Source: Gorillibacterium timonense (lineage in GTDB: Bacteria; Bacillota; Bacilli; Paenibacillales; NBRC-103111). From it: a stretch of DNA of 64,000 bases. The notes under the pieces were generated by a model. It was not told where the DNA came from and searched no databases. It saw nothing but the letters and a program-made list of their open reading frames with translations. The translations under genes were made by a program, and so were the position numbers. Positions 8,116 to 15,601 of the stretch are shown here, in pieces (the stretch's first letter is position 1; every line of letters begins with the position of its first letter). The stretch is taken from NCBI RefSeq assembly GCF_001457415.1, contig NZ_LN881723.1, forward strand, positions 529,246 through 593,245. The letters run 5' to 3'.

Positions 8116-9399
8116 TCACTTAAACTGCGGCAGGAACTCGCGATGCGCTTCCTTCATTTCCTGGAAGCAGGCATGTGCCGTATTGTAGTCGCCTACCAGC
8201 GGATTCATCAGAAGCGCGCGCATGGCAGCATCCTCGCTGCCGCTGACCGCCGCTGCCACGGTCTCCCGTTCATACGCTTTCACCATGCGCATGTAGTCGA
8301 TGATATGATCATTATGGAAACCGCGCACGGGCACGGGCTTCGCACCGTCCTTGCCGATGACGGCGCTCACTTCCACCGCGTCCGTATCCTCCATGAATTC
8401 CAAAGCGCCCTGGTTCAGCAGATTCACCACATGAACCTCCTGCTTATCGTTATAGATGGAATCAACCAGGCTGATCGCCACCTCCGAATAGTTGGCGCCT
8501 CCACGAGAGGACAGCAGCTCGGGCTTCGTATGCAGCGCGGAATCCTCGTAGATCTTCAGCAGCTCTTCCTCGATATCCATGCACTTCTCGCCGCGCGTCT
8601 GCTCGCTTTCCATCAACAGCTTCAGCTTCTTTTCCTTGAAATAATAATATTCCAGATAAGAGGAAGGGATCGCGCCTACCATGCGGATCAGCTCCTGGCT
8701 GAACCCGCTGGAGGGGATGTTCTTCATCGTTTCGCTGTTCAGCCCCATCTCAAGCGCCGTCTTCAGGTAATCCTTGCCGTCCTGCTCGATCGCCGTGATC
8801 CAGCTCAAATGGTTGAGGCCCACATACGTCAACTCCGCGTTCGGAAGCTCAAGCGACGAACGGATGCTCTTGTACATGTTGTAAGGTACGTTGCAGAGTC
8901 CAAGCATCTTGATGTCTGAATGATTGAGCATAGCCTCGGTCAAGATACCGGAAGGATTGGAAAAGTTAATCAGCCAAGCATCCGGGCAAAGCTGCTTCAT
9001 TCGAGCTGCGATCTCCAGCATGACGGGAATGGTGCGCATCGCCTTGAAGAAGCCCCCGATCCCGCAGGTTTCCTGCCCGATCAAGCCATATTTGAGCGGG
9101 ATCTTCTCATCCTTGACACGAGCCGGAAGCTTGCCGACGCGGATCTGCGCCAGGACAAAACTCGCATCCGTCAGCGCTTCATCCAGCTCTTGGGTAAGCG
9201 TCACTCGACAAGGCATCCCTGCCGCTTCTATCATTCTCTGACACAGGCTTCCGACGATGGTCAGCTTCCTCTCGTCGATGTCCATTAGCACAAGCTCTGT
9301 GATCGGAAGCGAGTCCTTGCGCTTGATCATGCCCTCAATGAGTTCGGGTGTATATGTGCTACCTGATCCGATAATCGCGATTTTCAGCTTGCTGTTCAT
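8116..9399 (-). CDS. GH4 family 6-phospho-beta-glucosidase-like enzyme
   Basis: 427 residues. N-terminal Rossmann motif AIIGSGSTYTPELIEG binds NAD, as GH4 enzymes need NAD+ and Mn2+. The metal-binding cysteine is in GLCNVPYNM and the histidine in YVGLNHLSW; IPLKYGLIGQETCGIGGFFK is the signature of the LicH/CelF/BglT phospho-beta-glucosidase branch, not of the alpha-galactosidase MelA branch. The full family length is present. It is the first gene of a two-gene operon with a BadF-type kinase, divergent from an RpiR regulator, behind a promoter with paired operator boxes. Because no PTS is near, phosphate would have to come from the adjacent kinase. Confidence 0.85.
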   Translation of the reverse strand: MNSKLKIAIIGSGSTYTPELIEGMIKRKDSLPITELVLMDIDERKLTIVGSLCQRMIEAAGMPCRVTLTQELDEALTDASFVLAQIRVGKLPARVKDEKIPLKYGLIGQETCGIGGFFKAMRTIPVMLEIAARMKQLCPDAWLINFSNPSGILTEAMLNHSDIKMLGLCNVPYNMYKSIRSSLELPNAELTYVGLNHLSWITAIEQDGKDYLKTALEMGLNSETMKNIPSSGFSQELIRMVGAIPSSYLEYYYFKEKKLKLLMESEQTRGEKCMDIEEELLKIYEDSALHTKPELLSSRGGANYSEVAISLVDSIYNDKQEVHVVNLLNQGALEFMEDTDAVEVSAVIGKDGAKPVPVRGFHNDHIIDYMRMVKAYERETVAAAVSGSEDAAMRALLMNPLVGDYNTAHACFQEMKEAHREFLPQFK

Positions 9400-9444
9400 G
9401 GAAACCTCCCGTTAGAATATATGACATGATAGTTCAATGCCGCT

Positions 9445-9473
9445 ATTATAGCATGGGGTGTATACCACAACAA
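9445..9473 (-). promoter_or_regulatory. Sigma-A promoter of GH4-kinase operon
   Basis: On the minus strand: -35 TTGTTG (9473-9468), 17-bp spacer, -10 TATAAT (9450-9445), with GC before the -10. It lies about 46 bases upstream of the GH4 start. Confidence 0.65.
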
Positions 9474-9482
9474 TATAGATTG

Positions 9483-9527
9483 GAAATATTATTTCATTAT
9501 GATATATTTAATTCGAAATAATATTTC
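9483..9527. promoter_or_regulatory. Paired 13-bp operator boxes, GH4/rpiR intergenic region
   Basis: GAAATATTATTTC (9483-9495) and its exact reverse complement GAAATAATATTTC (9515-9527) are 32 bp apart centre to centre. Each is itself almost palindromic. The nearer box ends nine bases before the -35 of the GH4 promoter. The same arrangement occurs at murQ (10826-10869). The likely binder is the RpiR protein encoded at 9793. Confidence 0.65.
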
Positions 9528-9792
9528 ACTTTCTATCGCCCTTTTTCAGAGAGACCTGTCGAATTCTATCGATGTTACTAGGATTTCATTTACAAATATC
9601 GGGCCCGTTAGTATATTTTACTTAACCGATGCGCAGCTGCGACAAGCGCGGTTTCCCTCTTCTTCAGCTGGCACATATCCCTTCCACCGACATTCGTTGG
9701 ACATCCGTCTCGTCATCCATACCGAACAATCGTCCGGAACAAATTTCCATGACCCTCCGCTTTTATCCTAACAGATTGAGAAGGTACCGACC

Positions 9793-10656
9793 ATGGCTAT
9801 TCAAAACAATCTCCTGCTCAAAATACGCGACATGAAAGACAGCCTGACCCCGGTCGAACGGATGGTGGCGGAATATATTCTAGCCAATCCCGAGGAGATC
9901 CCTCACCTCTCCATCAAAAGCCTGGCCCAGTTCAGCCGGACGAGCGACGCGTCTGTCCTGCGCTTTTGCAAGACGATGGGGTACAGCGGATACCGCAGCT
10001 TCATCGTCAACATCTCCGCTTCCTTGGGTTCCCTGGATGACGAGCAGAAGGATCAATATTCCGATATTCAGCCCGGCGACGAGCTCGACGTGATCGTCAC
10101 CAACGTCTCGCTCAATAATGCGAAATCCATAGAAGACACACTCAGCATCATCGACCGGAGTGAAATCGCCAAAGCGGTGAAGGTTCTGCGTGAAACCAAC
10201 CGCATCGTCTTCTTTGGAGTCGGAGCGTCCGGCCTCGTCTGCCAAGACGGCGAGCAGAAGTTTTCCCGTATCAATAAGATGTGCCACGCCTATACCGACG
10301 GCCACAGCCAGCTGACGGCTGCCACCCTTCTCGGAAAAGGCGATGTCGCCTTCTTCGTGTCCAATTCAGGAGAAACGGTCGAAATTCTCGATGCACTCGA
10401 TATTGCCCGCAAGAACGGCGCAACCACCATCGCCCTCACCAAAATCAACAAAAGCGATCTTGCCGACAAAGCGCATATCCTACTCGCCATCTCCTCTCCA
10501 GAAGTCACGATTCGCAGCGGCGCAATGGGGTCGCGAATCGCCATGCTTACCGTCATCGATATGCTGTTCGCCGGAGTCGCCAGCGCGGAATATGCCACGA
10601 TCAAGAAGTACTTGCTGAAGACACACAACATTCTAGCTGCCAAGCAGAGGAAATAA
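9793..10656 (+). CDS. MurR/RpiR family transcriptional regulator
   Basis: 287 residues. N-terminal RpiR helix-turn-helix (about 1-77; SLAQFSRTSDASVLRFCKTMGYSGYRSF is split here as SDASVLRFCKTMGYSGY) and C-terminal SIS sugar-phosphate binding domain (about 105-260; VFFGVGASGLV, FFVSNSGETVEILDA). It would sense an amino-sugar phosphate such as MurNAc-6-P or GlcNAc-6-P. It lies between the GH4-kinase operon and murQ, the usual place for MurR. AGAAGG lies nine bases before the ATG. Two sets of matching operator boxes flank the gene. Their place upstream of the -35 at about -51 and -82 would suit activation, although MurR itself is a repressor. Confidence 0.88.
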   Translation: MAIQNNLLLKIRDMKDSLTPVERMVAEYILANPEEIPHLSIKSLAQFSRTSDASVLRFCKTMGYSGYRSFIVNISASLGSLDDEQKDQYSDIQPGDELDVIVTNVSLNNAKSIEDTLSIIDRSEIAKAVKVLRETNRIVFFGVGASGLVCQDGEQKFSRINKMCHAYTDGHSQLTAATLLGKGDVAFFVSNSGETVEILDALDIARKNGATTIALTKINKSDLADKAHILLAISSPEVTIRSGAMGSRIAMLTVIDMLFAGVASAEYATIKKYLLKTHNILAAKQRK

Positions 10657-10755
10657 CCTGCCATCTTTTGTTCTCTTGCCCAATCGAATAAACCCTAGAT
10701 TGAATCAACTGCTTATCGGAATAGCTCCTGTTCGATAAGCTTTGTTCTTTCTTTT

Positions 10756-10769
10756 CGTAAGCGTTTGCA
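10756..10769. promoter_or_regulatory. Candidate CcpA cre site upstream of murQ
   Basis: CGTAAGCGTTTGCA matches the catabolite-control consensus TGNAANCGNTNNCA at all fixed positions but the first. It lies between the RpiR gene and its terminator, about 125 bp upstream of the murQ promoter. Confidence 0.4.
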
Positions 10770-10780
10770 CCTCGCATGCA

Positions 10781-10813
10781 GGCACCGTTTTCATGGAAAA
10801 TGGTGCCTCTTTT
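10781..10813 (+). terminator. Rho-independent terminator after rpiR-type gene
   Basis: GGCACCGTTTT (10781-10791) pairs with AAAATGGTGCC (10797-10807), followed by TCTTTT. It separates the regulator from the murQ operon. Confidence 0.8.
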
Positions 10814-10825
10814 ACAGGCATGATC

Positions 10826-10869
10826 AAAATATTATTGCAATATAATTTTTTATAGTGAAATTTTATTTC
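10826..10869. promoter_or_regulatory. Paired 13-bp operator boxes upstream of murQ
   Basis: AAAATATTATTGC (10826-10838; 11 of 13 match GAAATATTATTTC) and GAAATTTTATTTC (10857-10869; 12 of 13) are 31 bp apart centre to centre. The nearer box ends nine bases before the -35, the same geometry as at the GH4 promoter. Confidence 0.65.
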
Positions 10870-10878
10870 AAAAAGTCA

Positions 10879-10907
10879 TTGACGAATCGAGTTTAGACCT
10901 CTATGAT
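10879..10907 (+). promoter_or_regulatory. Sigma-A promoter of murQ-ABC transporter operon
   Basis: TTGACG (10879-10884), 17-bp spacer, TATGAT (10902-10907), about 70 bases upstream of the murQ start. Confidence 0.7.
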
Positions 10908-10981
10908 TAGTCCCAAGAGGATGATGACAGGTAACTTGACACGTAGCCGACATCCTTATCAAACCAGGTAGGAGAATGTGC

Positions 10982-11899
10982 ATGAACGAATATCTCGCGG
11001 GCTTAACAACGGAGAAGATCAATCCGGCCACCCAAACGATCGACGAATGCACAACGGAGCAGATGCTGCAGCTTCTCAATCAAGAGGATGCCAAAGTTCC
11101 AGCTGCAGTTGCGGAAGAGATTCCGCAGATCGCCAAAGCGGTCGACATTCTCCACTGCCGTCTATCGGACGGTGGAAGGATGTATTACATCGGCGCCGGT
11201 TCTTCCGGTCGCATCGGTGTATTGGACGCTTCCGAATGTCCTCCCACCTTCGGAGTGGATCCCGAGCTCGTCCAAGGACATATCGCGGGCGGGGATACGG
11301 CGCTTCGAGTGGCGGTAGAAGGCTTCGAAGATAAAGCGGAGGAGGGGATTGCTCTCATCGACCGGTGTGGAGTGACTTCGAAGGACGCGGTCATCGGCAT
11401 ATCCGCCAGCGGCAGTGCAGCCTTTGTCATCGCCGCCTTGAAGAGAGCCGGAGAGCTTGGAGCGGCGACTATCGGAGTCGTCAACAACAAGAACTCCAAG
11501 TTGGAAGCGGTTTGTGAGGTTTGCATCGCGCCGGTCGTCGGACCGGAGGTCATCATGGGCTCCACTCGTCTCAAGGCCGGATCGGCTCAGAAGCTGGTGC
11601 TCAACATGCTCACCACCAGCACAATGGTCAAGCTGGGTAAAACGTACAACAACCTGATGGTCGACCTTCGCGCAAGCAATGAAAAGCTTCGTGACCGCTC
11701 GATCCGCATCATTACTTCCGCAACCGGAACGGACCCCGAAACCGCCCAGGCCGCCCTCACGCGGGCAGCCGACAGCTGCAAGCTCGCCATCCTGATGATT
11801 GAAACCGGAGTGGACGCAAGCACCGGCGAAGCTCTGCTCGGGGAAACGAAAGGGAGTTTGAAGAAAGCGATTCGTCTGTTCAAGGAAACGAGCCGCTAA
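10982..11899 (+). CDS. murQ: N-acetylmuramic acid 6-phosphate etherase
   Basis: 305 residues. MurQ cleaves the lactyl ether of MurNAc-6-P to give GlcNAc-6-P and D-lactate in the cytoplasm. The SIS-fold signature GSSGRIGVLDASECPPTF (about residues 68-85) and the later GISASGSAAFV and EVIMGSTRLKAGSAQKL are all characteristic; length is that of the family. ATG 10982 is preferred to ATG 10976 because AGGAG (10970-10974) is then seven bases away instead of one. It is the first gene of a transcript that continues into the sugar-binding lipoprotein and permeases. It is regulated through the RpiR-type boxes upstream and perhaps CcpA. Confidence 0.93.
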   Translation: MNEYLAGLTTEKINPATQTIDECTTEQMLQLLNQEDAKVPAAVAEEIPQIAKAVDILHCRLSDGGRMYYIGAGSSGRIGVLDASECPPTFGVDPELVQGHIAGGDTALRVAVEGFEDKAEEGIALIDRCGVTSKDAVIGISASGSAAFVIAALKRAGELGAATIGVVNNKNSKLEAVCEVCIAPVVGPEVIMGSTRLKAGSAQKLVLNMLTTSTMVKLGKTYNNLMVDLRASNEKLRDRSIRIITSATGTDPETAQAALTRAADSCKLAILMIETGVDASTGEALLGETKGSLKKAIRLFKETSR

Positions 11900-11977
11900 A
11901 CCGCAAGTCGAGTGTAGAAAACCGGGGAGTCATGAAACACCCAATAAAACTCGCGAACTTGAAGGAGGAAGTATGGA

Positions 11978-13432
11978 ATGAGAAACAAAGGCAAATCAAT
12001 CTCTATTCTATTGGCCGCAACCTTAACGCTTACGCCGCTCGCCGCCTGTTCCAAAAGCAATTCGGAGAGCTCCGCTTCTCCATCCTCATCCAGTGCAGCC
12101 GGTACCGCAGCACCCGCCGCTTCCGGCGAAAAAGACACGATCACGGCCCTGCTTCCTCCCGTATCGGCAACCTATCAAGACAAATTTGACCAGATTGCCA
12201 AAGACTTCAACGCCCTTTATCCGAATCTTACCTTGAAGATCGAACCGGCCAGCTGGGAAGACATGACCCAGAAGCTGGATACCCAAGTGAATGCCGGCAG
12301 CCCGCCTGACATCGCCTTCATCGGCTCTGACGGCATCTCGAAATACGTACAGCAAGGGATGCTCATGGACATCACCGACACGGCAACGCCCGACATGGTG
12401 AGCGACTTTAATGCAGCTCCCCTGGAATACATGAAGAATGGAACCGGGCTCTACGGCTTCCCCGCTTATATGGAAGCTCACGCTATCGGAGGCAACAAGC
12501 AGTTCCTGGAGGAAGCCGGCATCGATTGGAAAAACGTCCAAAAGAACGGCTGGACCTACGATGAATTCCGCGAAGCTATCAAGAAAGGCGTCGTCAAGGA
12601 CGGCGACACCACCAAGCGCTACGGCTTCGTCTTCGCCACTGCAGGCGTCGCTTCCAAGGATTATCTGAACATTCTCGTCAAGAACGCCGGTATGCCTTCC
12701 CCGTTCACGACGGATCTGAAATATGCGTATACGAGCAACAACTACCTTGAAGTACTGAAGGACGTCCGCCAACTGATCGATGACGGCTCGATGCCGAAGG
12801 AGCTGAGCTCCGTCGATGCCGGCAAACGCTGGAATATGTTCCTCACCGGTCAGACGATGATCACCGGTAAAGGCCTCGCCACCTTCGAAAACTCGGCCAA
12901 GAAGAACAACGCCAAGATCGATGCAAACGACGGCAGTGCCGTAAAAGACAGCATCAAAGTCGACTATGTCGTTCTCCCGGTTCCGAGCTTCCTCGGCAAA
13001 CCGGCTGTCGCTTCCACGGTCGTTGACGGATACGTGACCTTCCGCGGTAAGAAAGAGCCGACCGCCGAGCACAAGGCAAACGTCGTCAAAGCCGCCTACT
13101 TCCTGGCGAGCGGCAAGGTTGCCGCTGAAACCAACAGCGAGCTGTTCGTCGCCAACATCACGAAAACGGGAACAGAAGCAGCCAAGAGCATCACGATCGA
13201 TCGCGATCCGGACAATGAAGCAGCCGTGAAGGTTCTCCTGTCCCATGCCGCTCCGGCCCGCCCGGATATCCCGGTCGAGCTCGGCGCGAAAGCGATCAAG
13301 CTGGAGAATGAAGTCATCATACCGAAGCTGCAAGCACTCCTCGCCGGCGAAATCAAACCGGAAGACATGTTCGCAGAAGTGAAGTCCGCAGCCATCGAAG
13401 CCTTCGGCGAAGATGGGGTCGTCAAAGAGTAA
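11978..13432 (+). CDS. ABC transporter sugar-binding lipoprotein
   Basis: 484 residues. An N-terminal lipoprotein signal peptide ends in the lipobox LAAC (cysteine at about residue 24), followed by a Ser/Ala-rich linker and a family-1 extracellular solute-binding domain (DKFDQIAKDFNALYPNLTLK, VNAGSPPDIAFIGSDGISKY). It captures a carbohydrate outside the membrane for the two permeases encoded next. Lying directly after murQ, its likely ligand is MurNAc, a muropeptide sugar or a related disaccharide; this is inference from context. GGAGG lies 10-11 bases before the ATG. Confidence 0.9.
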   Translation: MRNKGKSISILLAATLTLTPLAACSKSNSESSASPSSSSAAGTAAPAASGEKDTITALLPPVSATYQDKFDQIAKDFNALYPNLTLKIEPASWEDMTQKLDTQVNAGSPPDIAFIGSDGISKYVQQGMLMDITDTATPDMVSDFNAAPLEYMKNGTGLYGFPAYMEAHAIGGNKQFLEEAGIDWKNVQKNGWTYDEFREAIKKGVVKDGDTTKRYGFVFATAGVASKDYLNILVKNAGMPSPFTTDLKYAYTSNNYLEVLKDVRQLIDDGSMPKELSSVDAGKRWNMFLTGQTMITGKGLATFENSAKKNNAKIDANDGSAVKDSIKVDYVVLPVPSFLGKPAVASTVVDGYVTFRGKKEPTAEHKANVVKAAYFLASGKVAAETNSELFVANITKTGTEAAKSITIDRDPDNEAAVKVLLSHAAPARPDIPVELGAKAIKLENEVIIPKLQALLAGEIKPEDMFAEVKSAAIEAFGEDGVVKE

Positions 13433-13447
13433 TCCCGTTCTCTAAAC

Positions 13448-13483
13448 CCGAATAGCCGTATGCTTTCACATGCGGCTATTCGG
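13448..13483 (+). other. Intergenic hairpin between binding protein and permease genes
   Basis: CCGAATAGCCGTATG (13448-13462) pairs with CATGCGGCTATTCGG (13469-13483) with one mismatch and a six-base loop. No T-run follows. Such hairpins after binding-protein genes commonly protect the upstream mRNA and lower permease expression. Confidence 0.65.
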
Positions 13484-13520
13484 TCTATCTAAGCGGGAAG
13501 CAATGAAGGGAGTTCTGTTT

Positions 13521-14423
13521 ATGGCCCAGCCTGTCCGGCCTGCTAAATTACGCAAGCGGCACACCGAGAATTTTTCCGGGTATGCGTTTATCGCGGTCGC
13601 TCTTGTTGTCTACGCAGTCTTTACCGCCTATCCCGTTGTCAAAGCCTTGATTGTCAGCTTCCAAGAATACAAGCCGCTTGGTTCCACCTATGTGGGCTTA
13701 GACAATTACGTGGCCACCTTCAAAAGCGCATTGTTCTGGAAATCGATCCGCAACACCGTAATTTATACCCTTCTGACCGTTCCAGTGGCGCTGTTTCTTT
13801 CCTTTTCCATCGCCATCATGATCCTGCCGCTGCGCAAACGGGTGCAAAATATCTTCAAAGGAATTTATTACCTCCCGGTCGTCGCCTCTGGTGTCGCGCT
13901 CTCCGTGGTGTGGCTCTGGATCTACGATCCGATGCCGACGGGGATCTTCAACCAGTTTATCGGCTGGTTCGGCATCCACAACCAGAACTGGCTCGGTTCA
14001 AGCGCAACCTCCATGCTCTCGCTCGTCATCATGTCTTGGCTGTCCAGCCACGGCGCTAGCATCATCATCTACCTGGCTGCCTTGATCGGAATTGACAACA
14101 GCTATTATGAAGCCGCCGATCTTGACGGCGCCAGCTTTCTTCAGAAAATTTGGCATATCGTCCTGCCTTTTCTTAAACCGACCACCCTGTTTCTCCTGGT
14201 GACGGCCGTCATCGGCTCGTTCCAGGTTTTCCAGAACGCCTACCTCATGACAGGCGGCGGACCGAATCACGCGACGACCATGGTCGGGCTGCTCATCTTC
14301 GACAATGCGTTCAAGTATTTCGAATTCGGCAAGGCTTCGGCCCAATCCTTGATCCTTGCTCTCATCATCGCACTCATCTCCTTGTTCCAGTTCAAGTTCC
14401 TGGGCAAAGAAATCGACTATTAG
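13521..14423 (+). CDS. ABC transporter sugar permease (MalF/UgpA type)
   Basis: 300 residues with six likely membrane segments. The ABC-coupling loop is EAADLDGASFLQKIWHIVLPF (split: EAADLDGASFLQKIW, about residues 196-210), the EAA motif of binding-protein-dependent permeases. The start at 13521 is chosen because GAAGGGAG lies eight bases upstream; an in-frame ATG at 13503 is the alternative. It forms a heterodimer with the next gene product. No ATPase gene is in the operon, so a shared MsmK/MalK-like ATPase elsewhere is expected. Confidence 0.88.
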   Translation: MAQPVRPAKLRKRHTENFSGYAFIAVALVVYAVFTAYPVVKALIVSFQEYKPLGSTYVGLDNYVATFKSALFWKSIRNTVIYTLLTVPVALFLSFSIAIMILPLRKRVQNIFKGIYYLPVVASGVALSVVWLWIYDPMPTGIFNQFIGWFGIHNQNWLGSSATSMLSLVIMSWLSSHGASIIIYLAALIGIDNSYYEAADLDGASFLQKIWHIVLPFLKPTTLFLLVTAVIGSFQVFQNAYLMTGGGPNHATTMVGLLIFDNAFKYFEFGKASAQSLILALIIALISLFQFKFLGKEIDY

Positions 14424-14439
14424 GAAGGAGACACCGGAC

Positions 14440-15300
14440 ATGGCTCTCTACAGCAATCACATCGGCAACCGCAAGGCCCGAACAGCTCGCAACACCGTCT
14501 TGGTCGTTCTCCTTCTGCTGTTTGCATTAGCGACCCTCTTCCCGATCTACTTCATGGTGATCTCTTCCTTCGGAGATCCGGTTGAAGCCGGTGCGGTCAG
14601 CTACTCCCTGTGGCCCGGTAAATTCACCCTGGCATCGTTCCAATTTTTCTTTGAGTACAGCAAGTATTCGTACCGCTGGATACTCAACTCGCTGATCGTG
14701 GCGAGCAGCATCACGGTATCCAATGTCATCTTTGCTACGATGGCTGGGTATGCTTTTGCTAAAGTACGCTTTCGCGGCAAGTCCGTCCTCTTCTCGACCC
14801 TGCTCATCGCCATGATGATCCCGTATCAGGTGACGCAGGTGCCGCTCTACATTCTGATCGTCAACCTCTTCGAGATCGAGAACACGTACCGGGCGCTCAT
14901 TTTGCCGAGCCTGGTCACGGTGTACAATATCTTCCTGGCCAAGCAGTTCATGAGCGGCATCCCGAACGAAATCATCGAATCGGCCAAGGTCGAGGGCTGC
15001 AGCCAATTCCAGATCTTCTGGCGCATCATCCTTCCTCTGTCCAAGACCGTGATGGCCGTCATCGCCATCTTGACCTTCATGGACAGCTGGAACACCTTCT
15101 TCTGGCCGCTGCTCGTCACGAACACGATGGAGATGCAAACGATCCAGGTCGGTCTGAAAAACTTCCGTTTCGCCAACACGACGTACTTCTCGCCAATGAT
15201 GGCAGGCGCAACGATCTCGGCCGTTCCGATGTTTATCCTGTTCTTCAGCCTGCAGCGCTACTTCCTCGAAGGCGTCACGGTTGGAGCGGTTAAAGGGTAA
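14440..15300 (+). CDS. ABC transporter sugar permease (MalG type)
   Basis: 286 residues with six likely membrane segments and the coupling-loop motif ESAKVEGCSQFQIFWRIILP (about residues 181-200). GGAAGGAG precedes the ATG by eight bases, 16 bases after the first permease gene. It is the last gene of the murQ-binding protein-permease group; a long intergenic stretch with repeats follows. Confidence 0.9.
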   Translation: MALYSNHIGNRKARTARNTVLVVLLLLFALATLFPIYFMVISSFGDPVEAGAVSYSLWPGKFTLASFQFFFEYSKYSYRWILNSLIVASSITVSNVIFATMAGYAFAKVRFRGKSVLFSTLLIAMMIPYQVTQVPLYILIVNLFEIENTYRALILPSLVTVYNIFLAKQFMSGIPNEIIESAKVEGCSQFQIFWRIILPLSKTVMAVIAILTFMDSWNTFFWPLLVTNTMEMQTIQVGLKNFRFANTTYFSPMMAGATISAVPMFILFFSLQRYFLEGVTVGAVKG

Positions 15301-15320
15301 GCGTAACGTTTCAGAGTCGG

Positions 15321-15433
15321 GAGTCGAGTTCGAGAGCCAAGATCGGGACTCGGGTTCTAGCAGAGATTCAGTCATTAGGAATCGAGTTCGAGTCAAGTCG
15401 GGACTCGGCTTCTAGCAGAAATTCACTCCTTAG
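15321..15433. repeat. Two imperfect copies of a 55-58-bp repeat
   Basis: Unit one (15321-15378) and unit two (15379-15433) share GAGTTCGAG, TCGGGACTCGG and TTCTAGCAGA, then ATTCA and CATTAG/CCTTAG. They fill the space between the permease and anmK genes. No protein or hairpin explains them. The remaining 15434-15601 holds nothing I recognise beyond the anmK ribosome site. Confidence 0.7.
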
Positions 15434-15601
15434 ATTTGATGTGGCTAGAGTTCTTGTCTGTTGTTAACCTCGGTCACGTAAGTACCATACGGCGTTGATC
15501 GGTAAAAAAAACAGGTGCTAATACCTTCGTTTACGTTGACAACGTGTTCGTCCCCTCGTCGGTATAACGTTTGACGAAGGGCATTGAAAGGAGTGTTTGC
15601 A

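Noticed and set aside
8095-8919. Plus-strand open frame opposite the GH4 gene.
   Set aside because: Antisense shadow; the product is His- and Leu-rich without a recognisable fold and has no promoter.
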